From the NCBI GenBank assembly GCA_002727755.1, contig PBXX01000007.1, positions 29,263 through 35,295 of the forward strand: a stretch of 6,033 bases of DNA, written 5' to 3'. Positions within the stretch are counted from its first letter, which is position 1. Each line of letters starts with the position of its first letter. Both the position numbers and the translations under genes were made by a program. Positions 5,876 to 6,033 of the stretch are shown in pieces. The notes under the pieces are model-generated. The model worked only from the letters and a program-made list of their open reading frames with translations, was not told the DNA's origin and made no database searches. This stretch comes from Gammaproteobacteria bacterium. GTDB lineage: Bacteria; Pseudomonadota; Gammaproteobacteria; Pseudomonadales; Pseudohongiellaceae.

Positions 5876-6033
5876 ATGACATCGCGATTTTTTTCCATTA
5901 TTTCAGTAATAAGTATTGCGACAGCAATGCTCCTTATTACCTCTGGAATCTTTGCTCAGGATACCGATTTAAGTTCAATCACAGTAACTCGTCTAATGGA
6001 TCAACCTATCATTAGACCTGACTTACACCCCAG
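5876..6033 (+). CDS. N-terminus of an exported protein (3'-truncated)
   Basis: An ATG at 5876 opens a frame that stays open to the window end (52 full codons). Residues 1-28 read as a signal peptide: Arg4, a long hydrophobic stretch, then SGIFA|QD as the probable signal peptidase I site. The mature part starts QDTDLSSITVTRLMDQPIIR and is cut off shortly after. A weak AGAG lies 7 nt before the ATG. The stretch MDQPIIRPDL faintly recalls the beginning of secreted glycoside-hydrolase-like (beta-propeller) proteins, where a P-I-I-x-P segment opens the first blade. Too little is present to call a family. It lies 81 bp after the isomerase on the same strand, with a hairpin in between, so it may belong to the same operon or have its own promoter. 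Confidence 0.7.
   Translation, partial: MTSRFFSIISVISIATAMLLITSGIFAQDTDLSSITVTRLMDQPIIRPDLHP

Overview
The window looks like chromosomal DNA from a gammaproteobacterium with moderate, somewhat AT-leaning composition (judged by eye, not computed). The truncated RimO at the left edge follows the Escherichia coli protein closely along its whole visible length. The mix of housekeeping genes with several exported enzymes and a fatty-acid-oxidation enzyme would suit a heterotrophic, probably marine or other environmental, lineage; that habitat is inference. I see no tRNA, rRNA, CRISPR array, transposase, prophage or att site.

Left part (1-2077, + strand): the 3' five-sixths of rimO, the radical-SAM methylthiotransferase acting on ribosomal protein S12, then after 68 bp a complete TIGR01777/YfcH-type NAD(P)-binding epimerase-like protein. 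A minus-strand gene for a small four-helix DUF1761 membrane protein (2090-2476) converges on it with only 12 bp between the stop codons.

Centre (2477-2641): a 165 bp divergent intergenic region between the DUF1761 gene and a rightward gene group. It holds a good sigma70-like promoter for the rightward group, a strong Shine-Dalgarno for the leftward gene, and two inverted repeats that could be operator or leader structure.

Right part (2642-6033, + strand): a probable operon made of an exported M20-family amidohydrolase/peptidase with AbgB-like features, a small exported protein I do not recognise, and a dienoyl-CoA isomerase of the crotonase family whose three catalytic acidic residues are intact. 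The gaps are 25 bp and 8 bp, and the last two genes look translationally coupled. An imperfect hairpin follows, and then the start of another exported protein cut off by the window edge. The shared job of these genes is unknown. One reading is that extracytoplasmic release of an acyl or amide-linked substrate is coupled to cytoplasmic beta-oxidation of an unsaturated acyl chain, but this is speculation from gene order.

Most of the window is ordinary. The parts most worth a second look are the amidohydrolase's Glu in place of the usual metal-binding Cys, the unrecognised two-cysteine secreted protein, and the way these are linked to the dienoyl-CoA isomerase.
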